From: Asterochloris sp. CNOR1
Taxonomy: Eukaryota > Chlorophyta > Trebouxiophyceae > Trebouxiales > Trebouxiaceae
Length of the DNA stretch: 64,000 bases
NCBI GenBank assembly: GCA_963969365.1
Contig: OZ017747.1
Coordinates: 434,001-498,000, forward strand
Reading direction: 5' to 3'
In this document: positions 12,301-23,800 of the stretch, piece after piece
How positions within the stretch are numbered: the first letter of the stretch is position 1
Layout of the letters: each line of letters begins with the position of its first letter
The notes under the pieces: generated by a model
Database searches by the model: none
Told to the model about the DNA's origin: nothing
Seen by the model: the letters and a program-made list of their open reading frames with translations, nothing else
Made by a program: the position numbers and the translations under genes

Positions 12301-13935
12301 TCATCCCTGGCCATGCACCAGGGACAGACAGTAGGTGTGTGGCTGCGAGCGAGACCCGCACATGCTGCAGTGCTCCAGGATAGGAGTGCACGGTGGGAGC
12401 TGTCTCTGCAAAACTCACATGAAGGTGCTATAGGTAGTGATCAGAATCTCCTTGCGCCCTTCATGTATCTCCCTCATGGCAGTCAGCTTGATGGTGTCAT
12501 GGTATTCGGTGACATGGAAGGTGCCCCTGCGCAGCAGCGCAGCCAGGCTCAGTGCTGCCATGCCCCACACAAGGCAGTGAGCGCTGCTGCTGTCAGCAGC
12601 CTAGTCCAGCACGCTGAGCAAAAGGCATGCTGAGCAAGGCAGGTCCTGTCAGTGACATGGTTCAGCATGCTGAGATCTGGGCATGCAGAGCACCGTGGGT
12701 GATGCTGCCGCAGGCGTCCCAGAAGCCCACAGGGGATACTGGCTAACCAGGCTTGCTGCTGATGGGCAGTGCAAGCAGGGGCTGCAGGTGCTGGCGCCCA
12801 CAAGCAGCGGCGTGCACCACAGCTTACCATGTGCGGAACTCACTGCGCCAGTTGTCCTTCACAATCTTGGGTCCCACGATGAGGATGGGGCACCGCCTGC
12901 AGGCATGATGTCCTGAGGCTGCGTTGCGCACACAAGCAGCCAGTGAGATCCAAGGTGCTGCCTCAGCAGCACGGTTGAACGTGGGGTCAGCAGTGCAGCG
13001 GCTCAGACCCCCATGCAGATACTCTTTTGAGAGGCATGCAGCAGCACTTGAAACACTGCCCATGCAGGAGGATGCTCTCTGATGCAGCAGGAGCTGCAGA
13101 CTGGGCCTGCTCACTCCAAGTCGGGGCGCTCGCAGGGGCGCAGGCGGTCCTGCTCAGTCCCCGTCTTGCCCAGCAGCGCGGCCAGGAAGGAGATGACCTG
13201 CACAGTCTTGCCCAGGCCCATGTCCTGCAGCAGGCAGATGAACACAATCATGCCCAGCCGCCTTCCACGCCGTAGGTTTTCAAGCCGGCCAGCATAGGTC
13301 GGGTTGGCTGCCAGGTAGCATGCTGTCAACTGTCAAGCTGGTCGGCATAGGTCAGGTTGGCTGCCAGGTAGATACATGTGAGCAGCCTCAGCTGTATGGA
13401 GTGCATGACGCTGAGCAGGTTGGGGGTTGAGCAGGGACTCACATCAGCCAGGAACCCTCCCAGGTTATTGGCGTACTGCCGCATCAGGAAGCGCACCCCG
13501 CCACGCTGGTACTGCCGCAGGTACTTGTTGATGCAGGCAGGCACTGTCAGCTCCAGCTCGGTGCCTGCAGCCAAGCGTGCCACCCTGAAACAAGCAGCAC
13601 TGTCTTGGGCTGCAAACTGCTTTGCTGCCCGTATTGAGAGCCCAGGCGCATGCTTGGTGCCCACTCATGGTCGGCAAAGACAGATACACAACCTCTTTGA
13701 ACAGTGTATACATGACTTGGCTGCTTCGGCAGACAAGCACACCACTGCCTTGCCCAACCCGCTTTGCACCATACTGACAAATTCTCCAGTCAGCAAAGGT
13801 GCCACCCAGCTCCTTCCTGACAACGTGATTGCATCTAGTGTCACACAGCATACCGTCTGGCAGCTTGTAGATGGAGTCCAGTGGCTCGTTGGGGCCTTGA
13901 ATGGGCGCATCCCCCAGATCCGGATGTACCTGCAT
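3380..13935 (-). CDS. ERCC6L2-like: ERCC6L2-like SNF2-family DNA helicase (893 aa, 20 exons)
   Basis: Exons on the complement: 13854-13935, 13443-13609, 13115-13224, 12828-12896, 12419-12526, 11646-11796, 11232-11384, 10480-10625, 9962-10148, 9423-9552, 8708-8922, 8213-8289, 7604-7738, 6945-7057, 6590-6685, 6018-6051, 5588-5703, 4644-4816, 3978-4098, 3380-3678. Every junction keeps phase. Visible motifs are the Walker A core ADDMGLGKT (residues 82-90), DEVH in place of DEAH (196-199), [11 protein letters not shown] (motif V), and [12 protein letters not shown] (592-603, motif VI). The following [10 protein letters not shown] and RFFEGVQG stretches, and a cysteine-rich insertion between the two helicase lobes, are typical of ERCC6L2 / plant CHR9-SWI2 rather than other SNF2 proteins. 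The family translocates on DNA in damage response. The start is uncertain: ATG at 13935 is in frame, but a further 5' exon is possible. Confidence 0.85.
7012..7147 (-). repeat. Echo of an exon start and its acceptor inside an ERCC6L2-like intron
   Basis: The exon beginning at 7057 (motif VI exon) and the 52 bases around its acceptor, 7012-7063, recur upstream in the intron at about 7098-7149 with roughly 41 of 52 positions matching by eye. The copy keeps the AG acceptor and a coding-like GGACCCCTC block. Confidence 0.7.
7498..7642 (-). repeat. Echo of an exon end and its donor inside an ERCC6L2-like intron
   Basis: The end of the motif V exon with its GTGGGT donor (7586-7642) has a close copy at 7498-7554, about 88 bp further into the intron. 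They share TTGTTGGCTGCTGTGAGGT exactly, and the copy has a better donor, GTGAGT. Confidence 0.75.
13279..13380 (-). repeat. ~53-bp tandem duplication in an ERCC6L2-like intron
   Basis: Two adjacent units share GCATAGGT, then GGTTGGCTGCCAGGTAG, starting near 13279 and 13332. They lie in the intron that splits the Walker A motif. Confidence 0.6.
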
Positions 13936-14630
13936 GCCCAAGCAGAGGCCACCTGCTCAGCTGGCAATCTGCATCTTTGCTGGGCTAGCATGCTGGCACT
14001 GCAGTATGTGTGCAGGCCCTGCAATGGCGCGTGATTGCCAGACACACTGTACAGCGCATCGGCAGGGGCTGTTGCGGCCTGCCTGAATGCTCTGCTGATA
14101 AGCTTGGAGCTGCTGCTGCACCTTGACATGCGTGAGCATCAGGGCCGCCACTCCTTCTCAGCAACTCTATGCAAACCCTGAACAGCGACAGCTGGGCCTC
14201 TCAGAGCACCCCTGGAGGTGCTGCCCTGGGTCCAAGGCTGATGCTGCTGCCTGTTGTGAGGCATCAGCATACGTGTTGAAAGTTCAGCACACTGGAATAC
14301 TCACAACTGCAGCTGCCTTTTGCAATACAACGCAGAAACAGGGAGTCAAAACTGTACAGATGTTTCTATGCCCTTGAAATGCTTGGAGCAATACGAGCAA
14401 AGCGTGCACAGCACTTGAAGCTGTTCTTGTACACTAAACATGTCCCGATGCAGCAGCTGTTGTCAGGCCGCCAGCAAGGCAGCAGCCCCTAGTCTCAAAG
14501 TCTTCCCAGTGGCACCTTCTGGAGGATTGGTCAAAATGCTGTTCCTGTTGGAGGAGTGGTCAGAACGCTGGTCCTTCTGGAGTTTTGCTGACATCTTATA
14601 TGGCCCAGCAGTGGCTGAGCCTCATCTTTG
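13936..14630. other. Intergenic, possible 5' region of the helicase gene
   Basis: No conserved coding is visible. A minus-strand stretch at about 14040-14151 (VQQQLQAYQQ) could be an extra 5' exon of the helicase, but its donor phase does not match the next exon. Confidence 0.35.
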
Positions 14631-16013
14631 TTAATCGACAATGCTCGAAGTGGCAGCATCCAAGCTGAGTGACAGTGCAACAGACCTGCCCATGCTAATG
14701 ACAGCTGCAGCCTGCCGTTTCAGACCCACCAGTGGCGGGGCCTCATCGGCATCGTCTGGTGCTGGGGCACCTCCAGCGGTGGCGATCCGCCTTGCCACAC
14801 TTCCTCCGCTGCCACTGCTGGTGCCGGCGTGCTTGCGACGCTTGGCTGGTGACACCTTCATGGCCAGCCCTGCATCTGTCCAGGCAGTGACCGGCGATCT
14901 CAAACGCCAAGGTCACCTCAGTAGAAGAAAGGCCATGTGCATGCTAAACCCTAGATCCTGAGCTTGGCAGGCAGGGGTTTACACAAAGTGCACAGACTGC
15001 CCGTTACACAGCGGCAGAGAAGGTCCCAAGCCAACACCAATTGCAAAGATGGCAGGCATTTTGCAATGCCTGGCACCTCTTGCTTTGCTGGTGCACTGCT
15101 ACTGGCACTGCAGTTGGCTGGCACGCACCTGTGTTGTCTGCAGCTGCAGCAGCAGCAGCAGGGCTTGCCAGCTTCTGAGAGGCTGCCTGGCTGGCCGGTG
15201 GCAGCGCCGCTGCCTGCATGTCCCTCCAGAAGCATGCCTCCTGGGCTTTTGGGTCCTCTTCGAGACTACGCACTGGCCTGCAGCAAAGGACAAGGTACAT
15301 GCCTCTCCCTCCCATTCAGGCTCCTGTCTGCACAGTGCTCGTCCAGGCGGGTGGCGCTGCTTATTGCACCCAATGCAGCCTGCACCCTGCAGAGCAGCAA
15401 GCTCCACGGCACCTCCAGGGCAAGGAATTTTGAAGCCCACATGAGGGGGGCTTGATGACGTATCTCACGTGGCAGGTAGCTTGCGCTTCCGTGATCCTGA
15501 AGGAGACCTGGGGCTGTGTGCAGTCTCCCGGGCTGTCGGGGACACCTCCTGCTGCTGGCATGGCTTTGCCTGCTTCGGCTGCATGAGCTGTTGCTTGGCC
15601 TGCTGCTCAGCAGGCTGGGCGCCCTGTGAGGACTTTGCTTGCTCCTGAGCAGCTGCCCAGACCTGTGCAACCCCTTTGAAAGCTGGGTTGAGGGGATCCC
15701 ACTCAGGCGTGAACTCACTGGCGTCCACCTGGGACAGGATGGGCTCTTTGCTGATCCTGGAGGCCAAGAGGCAAATTGATGCATGTTGGCTTGCGCTTTG
15801 GAATGCCTGATTAGCAGAAAGCAAAGGCACTCACTTCACAGCAGGCTGAGCAGGAGCCTCAAGTTGGGCAGAGGTGGTACTTGCTGGCTGTGCAACATCC
15901 GGTGGGTAAGCTACATCTGCTGCCGCAGCAGCAGCAGCTGCTGCAGCAGCCCTACGGGCCTCGGCTCTCTGGCGCACAGAAAGGCCCATGAGAACCTTGC
16001 TGTGCTTTGCCAC
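14631..16013 (-). CDS. Uncharacterised protein (286 aa, four exons)
   Basis: Exons on the complement: 15835-16013, 15469-15756, 15129-15277, 14631-14875. All three introns have GTGAGT, GTGAGA or GTGCGT donors and CAG acceptors, and phase is kept to a TAA stop. The protein starts MAKHSKVLMGLSVRQRAEAR and runs into an alanine tract (about residues 23-35). It then carries a conserved-looking core with SEFTPEWDPLNPAF (about 70-83), a glutamine/lysine-rich linker and basic nuclear-localisation-like clusters GSRKRKLP and SPAKRRKH. I do not recognise the family. It lies head-to-tail between the helicase and TFIIH p44. The basic clusters suggest a nuclear protein, by inference only. Confidence 0.6.
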
Positions 16014-16933
16014 TCTTCGATGTCAGGTAGGAGCAGTCACAGCTTTGTCTCACAACTTGATGCTGCAGAACGTGAATCGCGAGCTGCCAGGAGACATCCA
16101 CATCGCTATCCCAACCTTTGTTGTGCTTGAGCACAACCCTTCTCCAAACACAGTCCCCTCAGTCATCAAGTTGTCGGGCTTTGTGCATCCGGCAGTGTAT
16201 GGCCTGACCTACACTGGCAGATGCATATACATCACATGCAGCTGTCACCCCGATGCCTGCTGGCAGCATGGCAGGGGATTGTGAAAGAGCTGCAGCATGA
16301 CATACAGCGAGTGCTGCCCAGGGACAGCAGTCTTTGTGATCTTCACAAGCAGCTGCTCAGGTAGCCCGAACATGCTCAAGTTTGCATGGGTCGACAGCTG
16401 CCCCTGAGGTGCCTCAGCCATCAACAAGACTGCTCCTCAAGGCCTCCTGGCTACTTGCCAGTGGTGTAAAAGCAGGGCTGTCCTGTAGTTCCATCAGGAG
16501 CGGCGCTGCCACACCTTGCAGAGGCCTGTCAGCACTGAACTGGCTGCACAAGTAGGGGTGCAGAGCGACAAACAAAGAGGCAACTGTAGGGGCTGCATGG
16601 CTTTGCTTCAGTGGGCCTGCCAACAGGGTAGTCCCTGGACCTCATGGACTTGTGCTGACAGAGCCTTGGGTGGCCACCTGCCGGTGTTGCAGTGGGTACG
16701 ACAGACCTACTGCCTCTTGAACCCAGAAGCTGCAAACTTGCAGCTGCATACTGACAGTGGAAGGGGCATGCCAACGATTGTGCGCCAACAGGCCTGACTT
16801 GTAGCACCAGATGATGTGTGGTTCTCCTAAAGGCTGGATGCTAGCTGAGGTCCCTTCAAGACTGATCACTAGATTGTTGAAACTAGCAGCAGGGCAATAA
16901 CCTTGAGTCAAGTCACATGCACCTTGCTCTGGG
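16014..16933. other. Intergenic region holding an ankyrin remnant
   Basis: Upstream of the 286-aa gene and downstream of p44 there is no intact gene. A plus-strand open stretch around 16050-16284 is readable but unmatched, and an ankyrin-like fragment is annotated separately at 16588-16712. Confidence 0.4.
16588..16712 (+). pseudogene. Isolated ankyrin-repeat fragment
   Basis: The plus strand reads MALLQWACQQGSPW followed by GGHLPVLQWVRQTYC, the same repeat class as the genes at 1-2053 but on the opposite strand and with only about one and a half repeats. No start, neighbouring repeats or splice sites make it a gene. It is most likely a relic of a dispersed ankyrin copy. Confidence 0.5.
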
Positions 16934-19900
16934 TTAATCAGAATCATCAAGCAGGCTCTGCAAGTTTGTGGGCACCTCATGCACTCCTTCATTCCAAACT
17001 TCAGGCCCATTTGAGACATGAAAGGCAGGCGTCAAGTTCTGAAGCTCTTCACAGCCTGGACAATTGTGCAAAGACTTGTGAATGTATGTGTCACACTCAA
17101 AGCAGTACAGCTGCCGACACTCAGGACAGGACAGCACCACGCCGGCTGCAGCCTCTGCATCCTGAGCTCCTGTGAGGGGTTGCATACAGCCATGGCACAA
17201 CAGATCTTGGTGCAGCTCTGCGCCAGCCTGCACACATGAATGCTGTGTTGGTTTCAGAGATACTTGTGCACAGCAGCTCAGGCTGCCTTCCAAACGCATT
17301 ACAACATGGTTCAAGACACTGGTGGACCAACAAGCCCACCATGGCCGCTGCCAAGTCCTGCTGCGCAACCTCAGTGAATGGCTGGATTGGGAACAGGTGG
17401 TGGTAAGATCTGGCCAGCTGCGACGAGGATACCAGTGTGAGGCCGCAGATGTGGCAGCTGCAGGGCAGCTCGGGCACGCAGCCCTTGCAGCGGGGGCAGG
17501 TGAAGGCGCTGCTGCGCATCTTGCACTCTGCGCCCACAAACACGGCGGCGGCTGGGCCCTCCGCCATCTGCTGGGGAAAGCCCATGTGCACCTGCATCAC
17601 AGCAAAGGCACTTGCAGAGTGGTGAGTGCTGCATGGCTGCTGGCGCATCAGCAAACAAATGGGGCAGCTGCCGGTGCTTCAAATACAAGCCGTCTGCAAT
17701 GGTTTTCGTTGCACCAGGCCTCAGCTGTCATGTTTGTTTAGACAGACGCAATCTCCAAACCAGCCTGGCAAAGTGGAATCAATGTATTGAGTCCCTGAGC
17801 AAACCCTACCAGGGAGTCACCGCCGTCAGTCGCCCTATGCGGAGGAGGCGGCGCGTGCTCTCGTATCCTCTCCTCAATGTCCATGTCGCTCAAAGCTACA
17901 CTGTAGGTGCCTCCCGTCTCCTGCACAGGGAGCCAGCTGGGTCATGCTGGCTGCGAGCTTTGCACAAGGCAGTCCCGGGTGCTGTGGGGCTTAGATGGAC
18001 AGCAATGCTTCCTGCCTTGCAGGGCCGAAGAAAACAACAGACATAGCAAATGATGAAAATTGCTGTATGGAAGGCAGCAGTAGTACAGCTGACAGGCACC
18101 AGCGATGCACAACAACAGCGCCTCTCAATTTCCAGAACAAGCAACCCTGATGCTGCAGCCACACATAGACAGGCTGGATGTTGCAAGTTCTGCAGCATTC
18201 CTTAGTGAGCTCTGCTGTAGCACAAGCAGGGCTGCTGCTGTGCCGCAGCAAGTGCATGCTTTACCAGCAGCTGCAGCATACCTTGGTTATCTCTCTGCAG
18301 ATGAAGACCTCTGCTGCCAGGCCCACAACCGATACACGGCACTTCTGCTGCTTGGCCTGCTTTATGGAGTCCCATATGCCCCCAGGGTCGCAGCTGGACA
18401 AGCCAGCAAACAGAAAGAGCACCTGCAGCAGCCAGTGAGAGGCCTGTGGCAGCCCAGTGTGCAACTTAGCATGTTGCAAATCAGTGAGTGGTACTGCAGT
18501 GCAGCTTTGCGGCATCAGGCTGCACCAGCTGCCCACATGCACAGCAATGCTGCATGTCTCAGGCTGCACGCTGGCATGTGACAGTGAGCACACCTCTCTG
18601 TGGCCATAGGGTGGGACTGACTTGAGTGAGTTGACGGCCATGTCAAGAGCGTTCTGCAGAGAGGCTGGCCCCCCAAAGTCCTGCCCACCTGCCAGCTTGG
18701 CCACATGGCTCTCCTGCAATGGCAGTGTCACACAAGGCTTGAAATTGACATGTAAAGGCAGCACACAGCATGCCTTTACAGTTTGTGCACCAAAAGCAGC
18801 CTGTCATGTAATGAGAGCCACAGCCAGCAGGGATGAAGAGAGCAAAGAATGCAGTGCTGAGGGTTATAGGGATGACAAAACCTTGTATCCACCTGGGAGC
18901 CTGTGGAGTGCACCCCTTGCCCAGCAGCTCACTGTCATTCTCTGTGGGTGGAAGGGCAGGAAGGGGTCGCAGTGGACTTTGATCAGATTTGCACCCCTCG
19001 CCTAGAAGTCTCACTGCCAGGCTCCATGGGTACACGAGCAAGCAGGGACTACGCTCAGCTGGGGACCAATCGGCCCAGCCAGCAGCTGCTCACCGGGCTT
19101 CCTGACAGGCTGCTGAGCATCTCGGCACGGCCATGGCGCATGATGACCAGGCTCAGGTGGCTCAGCGGGTTCTGGTCAAAGAACTCACGGATGAACTGGC
19201 GGGTCAAGTCCAAAAGATGACGCCCACGGCTGGGACGAATGTCGTCCATGGAGGCTGCTCGGCTAAAGTCCAGCACCACCTGCAGGGCGCAGCCAGCTTT
19301 TTCCAGATGTCAGATGAGATAGCAACTTACCCACCTAGAAAGGAGGGCCTCCTGAAGTCTAGCATCACCTGTGGGGCTGACAGTGTCAACCTGTCAGCCA
19401 GATGACACCCCTGGAGGCTCAACGCCACCTGTGGACCTCAGCCGGGGATTCTCATTTTCATGAATGCGGTGATCACTCAGATGTTATCAAGGGAGAGTGC
19501 CCCTTTGCAGCTCAGCACCAGCTGAGGGCAGAGGTGGCAGTGGTCAGGCTGCAGAGTCCCCAGGCAGTGGCTTGGCAGTAAGTCAAAGCAAGGAGGGCCC
19601 CTGACAAGAGCTTCTTAAAACCTGTGAAGGCAGGGAGTGAATAGTGACCGCCAATCTCTGTGTCTAACTACCACTCGAGGCCCAAAGGCAGGTAGAGTAA
19701 TCCTGAGCGGTGACTAGAATGCAGAGGTGACAATGCAACACCATTTGCCCGGAACCTGCACACTTGGAGGCCAGCAAACCCTGCTGGCATAGGCTTGCCA
19801 ACTTGCCAAGGCTGCTGGCGGCCCCAGGAGGACAGATGTTGGAGGCTGCCCGACTGTCTTGCTGGCTGTCCTGGGGCACAGACTTCCTGAAGCAAGACGT

Positions 19901-20536
19901 GAGGCACATGCTGTGCAGACAGGTGACCTACTGTACTGGGTACTGATGTTTGCTAAGAGCCACCTGGCTGAGATGCAGTGGTTGGCTATGCCATTAAATC
20001 AGTGGGGAAGCAATCACATTGCAGCAGCCCACAGCTGTGGCACAAGCACTCTGGGTGCGGTGCTGCCCTAAGGACATCTGCCAGAGATGTCGCCGCAGCT
20101 GGGGGACACCAAGCAGCACAGCACTCACCACCAGGTAGCGAATCATGCCCCTGCGGATGCGCAGGCCGGCCTCCTCGCTGAGCAGGCGCTTGCGCTGTGC
20201 CCTCTGGGCAGCCTTGACGTCCTGCATGCCAAACAGGGCAAGGTATGCTGCTGTGCACATGTACAAATCCCCTCTTTGCGCAATGGCGGCTGCAGAGCTC
20301 TGTCGTCGCAAGAGAGACAAAACAGAGCATGTGTTGAGCTCGCCCCTCCTGCTTGATCACCAGCCATGTTACAGTCAGCGATGCAAAGCCAGCACAGTCA
20401 GGCTCAGCTGGTGCTGGCAGTGCTCACCACGGCCCTAATTCGTCCAAACTCGTCCTCCTGAATGGAGTCGAAGCCCATCTCATCGCCATACTCGCGTGCA
20501 AAGGCCTCCTCATCAGCCAGGCCCTCCTCCTCGGCT
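16934..20536 (-). CDS. GTF2H2: TFIIH core subunit p44 / SSL1 (5' end unresolved)
   Basis: Exons on the complement: 20428-20536, 20129-20221, 19094-19279, 18594-18713, 18282-18422, 17810-17920, 17340-17591, 16934-17227, all in phase, about 435 codons. The protein has an acidic N-terminus, a von Willebrand A domain (RGMIRYLV, FIREFFDQNPLSHLSLV, SVVGLAAEV, ETGGTYSVAL), then MGFPQQ, a zinc-binding CPRCK...CHICGLTLVSSSQLARS block and a C-terminal RING-like CHGC...CPEC...CFEC...CPGC. This order is diagnostic of p44/SSL1, the TFIIH subunit that stimulates XPD in nucleotide excision repair and transcription. The tail after the RING is about 45 residues longer than usual. The first coding exon, which must end two bases into a codon, was not found. 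Confidence 0.92.
19264..19530 (-). repeat. Four-copy echo of the p44 exon acceptor
   Basis: Upstream of the true acceptor at 19280/19279 the intron repeats the junction at about 19369, 19429 and 19520. Minus-strand reads are CAG|GTGGTGCTGGACTTT (real), CAG|GTGATGCTAGACTTC, CAG|GTGGCGTTGAGCCTC and CAG|CTGGTGCTGAGC. Similarity falls with distance from the exon. Confidence 0.6.
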
Positions 20537-20839
20537 CTGCACGCATGCAGGGCTGTGCAACAGGTTCCCACACACAACTGAACTTGTTTGCTTTAACCAT
20601 CATGCAGAGGTTGCAAGCTCTTGCACCACTTCCATGCCAGACTGCTCACATGTCCAAAGCCTCTGCCTCTTCCTCCCATCTGCCCTGATCCTTTTGCATG
20701 GCTTGAGAGGAAAGTAAGGAACTACCTGTGGACAGCAAATTGCAGATTGCAGCTTCATGTGCTTTTGATTCCCAGAGCCCATGCGATCAAATCTTTGACC
20801 TGCATGTACGCCCTCATATTGCACGGATGAGCGGCTTGA
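20537..20839. promoter_or_regulatory. Short divergent intergenic region, p44 / DNAJC16-like
   Basis: At most 303 bp separate the known 5' parts of the two divergent genes, and it must also hold the missing first exon of p44. No clear TATA box is seen. A shared promoter is inferred from the geometry only. Confidence 0.35.
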
Positions 20840-23800
20840 ATGTTACCTCCTGGACTGCTTGCCCTTTTTGGTCTGCTGGTCATCCTGCTTTGTACAACGA
20901 CAACGGTTGCTGGGAGTGATCCTTACAGTACCCTTGGCATCAGCAGGAGAGCCAGCACAGCTGAGATCAAGTCAGCCTACCGCCGACTTGCTGTGAAGCT
21001 GCACCCAGACCAGACGAAAGGAGGCGGAACGCATGACCAGTTCTTGGAACTGCAGGCACGAGTCTGGTCTTGCCGGCGCTTGCAAGGCGTCTGTATTGCC
21101 TTGAGACCTCAAGCTGCTGCAGGCTGCCTATGAGCTTCTCACAAATCCCAAGAAAAAGGCGCACTTTGATCGAATGGGCAGGCGTCCAGATGAGCAGGTA
21201 TACAAGCTTGGCCCCAGGCATACAGTCACGCATTCACTGCACCAGCGTCGCCTGCATGCAAGGCCTGACTAGCTGCTGCATGTCGTTGCCTCTGATAGGC
21301 ACCCTTTGAGCATTGTCTGTCATGCATCTATAGGCCGACCAATTTCATGGCCGCCAGCAGGAGCAGCACCAATGGCAACATGGTGGCTGGCAGCATGGCG
21401 GTGGCAGGCACCAATGGCCGCCACCAGACCAGATCCCGTCAGCCACCCTGAGCTTGACACGCTCGAACATTAAGGCTGAGGTTTTTGGCAGCCCACGGGC
21501 ATTTGTTGTGCAGGTAGGGCGCCTCAAAACCCTGCAGGTTCTGCAGCACCCAACCTGTGGGCGGCGCTGCAGCTCCTTATGTCACACAATGTGACCAGTC
21601 CGTGGCAACTCTTGGCTACGCTGACAATGGTTTTACAACAATTCAGCATCACTACAAAGCAGCTGCCTACAGGAGCTGGTGGTCAGCTCCGCATGTGCCG
21701 CTGCATATCCCTGACTATACCCCTGCCTCGGCTCCACCTTCAAGAGCTCAAAACCCTTGTGCTCCTATTGAAGGTCACAAACACCGTTGCTTCCTGAACC
21801 CCTGCAGGTTTACCATGAGTACAGCAGCGCCTGCCACATTGCAGCGCCCGAGTGGGAGAAGGCTGCCCGCAGTCTGAGCAAGTGGGCTGGCTTTGGGCGC
21901 ATCAACTGCTGCTCTTCCCTCCAGCAGCGCCAACTTGTGCTGGAAATGGAGCGCCTGCACGGCATCGACATCCACATGCAGCAGCTGCCGCTGGTGCTGG
22001 GGCTGCCGGAGGGGTGCATCAGCTGGAGCTGCACTGTCAGGTGGGATGGGAGGTTGTGCTGCCGGGTGGGGTGTAGTCTCTCAATGATGTGCTGCAGTTC
22101 TTGCAGCATGCCTCGCACTGCTCCCATCTGCCACATTGCACAGCTGCAGATCCTGCCCCTCTTCTGAGCAGCGCGTTGCATCAGCCAGCCAGGGGCAGGC
22201 ATGCCAGCTGGCCCACCTCTCTGGCTGTGCCTTCAGGTACACTCATGGCCCTCTCCAGGCGGCCAGCCTGCAGCAGTGGCTGGCCAGCGATGTCTTGCGC
22301 CTTCCAGGTGTGCAGCCTGTCACCCCGCGGGGCCTGGCCAGGTTCCTCAGCAGAACCCCAGCCCACAAGGTGGCAGTCCTGGCACTGTCCAAGGGGGAGG
22401 CAGAGCCCTCGCTGGCCCTGCGGCAGGCGCTGAAGTTGCACTGGGGGCGGGTGACTGTGCGCCGAGCGGTTGTAACTGCCCAGGTGGGCTGGGAGGTGTG
22501 AGCTGTGCCAAGGACAGTGCAACAGTAGTGGTGCTGGGAAGTGAGCTGCAGCAGGAGTCTTCATGCTGACGATCAATGGTATCAGCTGAGCATGAGAGCA
22601 CCTTCCTCAGCGGCTGATTCGGCAGCAGGCGGCATGAACCTGAGTGGAATGTTGCTGTCCAGCTAGAGTGGTGATGTAAGGACATTGCAGCAGCAGCCTG
22701 CATGCTCAAATGTGAAGGTGTAAACTCTATGCAGGTGAGTTGTCACAGCCGTCAGTGGTGCCAGCAGCAGCTCCATGCTATAAGCATGAAGCTGTCAGTG
22801 CCCGCCTGCCATAGGGCAACTGAAATCCTCAGTGCATGCAGGCACAGTGTCTTGCGTCGCTGCCCGCCTGGTACGTGGGGCGCAGAGGGCTGTTGCTGTC
22901 CTTTTAACAGTGATTTTTGCTTGTGTTTAGCAACTAAGGGCAAATCAAACTTAAATGCTCGGCTGGCAGCCTGTTGCAGCCAACATGACTTGCTGCTACC
23001 TGCTCAAAGGCTGCCAGCTGGCTTCTCCATGGCCTTTCTCAGTGGTGTGCCCCTTGTCATGCAGACTGAGGCTGCATGGGCGCAGCATGTGAAGGGCGCA
23101 AAAGCACCAGCGCTGGTGTTCTTTAAGGGGCCAGGCACTGAGCCCACAGTATTGTCCGGCCACAAACTGAATATTGAGGCAGCCATCCAGGAGCACCAGT
23201 GGCAGGTGTGCGCATTGCCTGGCGCAAAGTGAGGGTCAATGTTCAGCAGCTGCTCAAGGGCCCTCTGTGTGCCAATCAAGAGTGGAGGCCCCAGCCAAAG
23301 CTCAGCCGCTGCTGCCTGACTGCTGTCAGCGCTCTGCCCAGTGGTCAAGCCTGCCTCCATTGTGGCAGATGTAGGGCCACGACCCGCTGCATGTGTCTGC
23401 AGATCATACCTGCCCTCGACTCTGCAACAGCTCATGCGCTAGGCTGTGGCTGGGGCGAGCAGTCTTCAAAGTCTGACCTGGCGAAGCTCTGCGTGGTCGT
23501 GGTAAGATCCTTGGCAAGCTGCTTGTGACCACAGACATCTTCAGGCAGACTACCTCTGCCTAAGAAGTTGGAGTTGTCTGTGTCCCTTCTTGTCAGGCAT
23601 AGGGTCCCTCACACTTTCCCTCGGCTCTGCTCAGAGGTGGCCCTGGCAACCATTGATGACATTGCTTGTCGACTGGATTGACTTGTCATGTTTGTTCCAT
23701 GTGACATCAACTAGGCAGCAGGGTTGGCGAGGAGGCCTTAGAACAACCTGTCCCGAGAGAAACCAGAGCAGGGACCCTGGTCCCATATCTTTCTGCAAAA

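Noticed and set aside
15099-15440. Possible extra exon of the 286-aa gene (GFKIPCPGG frame)
   Set aside because: Splicing 15469 to 15277 keeps phase, and this frame adds nothing conserved.
16245-16427. Minus-strand FGLPEQLLVKIT as an F-box start
   Set aside because: It is too short, has no second half of an F-box and no splice link, and the ankyrin fragment nearby is on the other strand.
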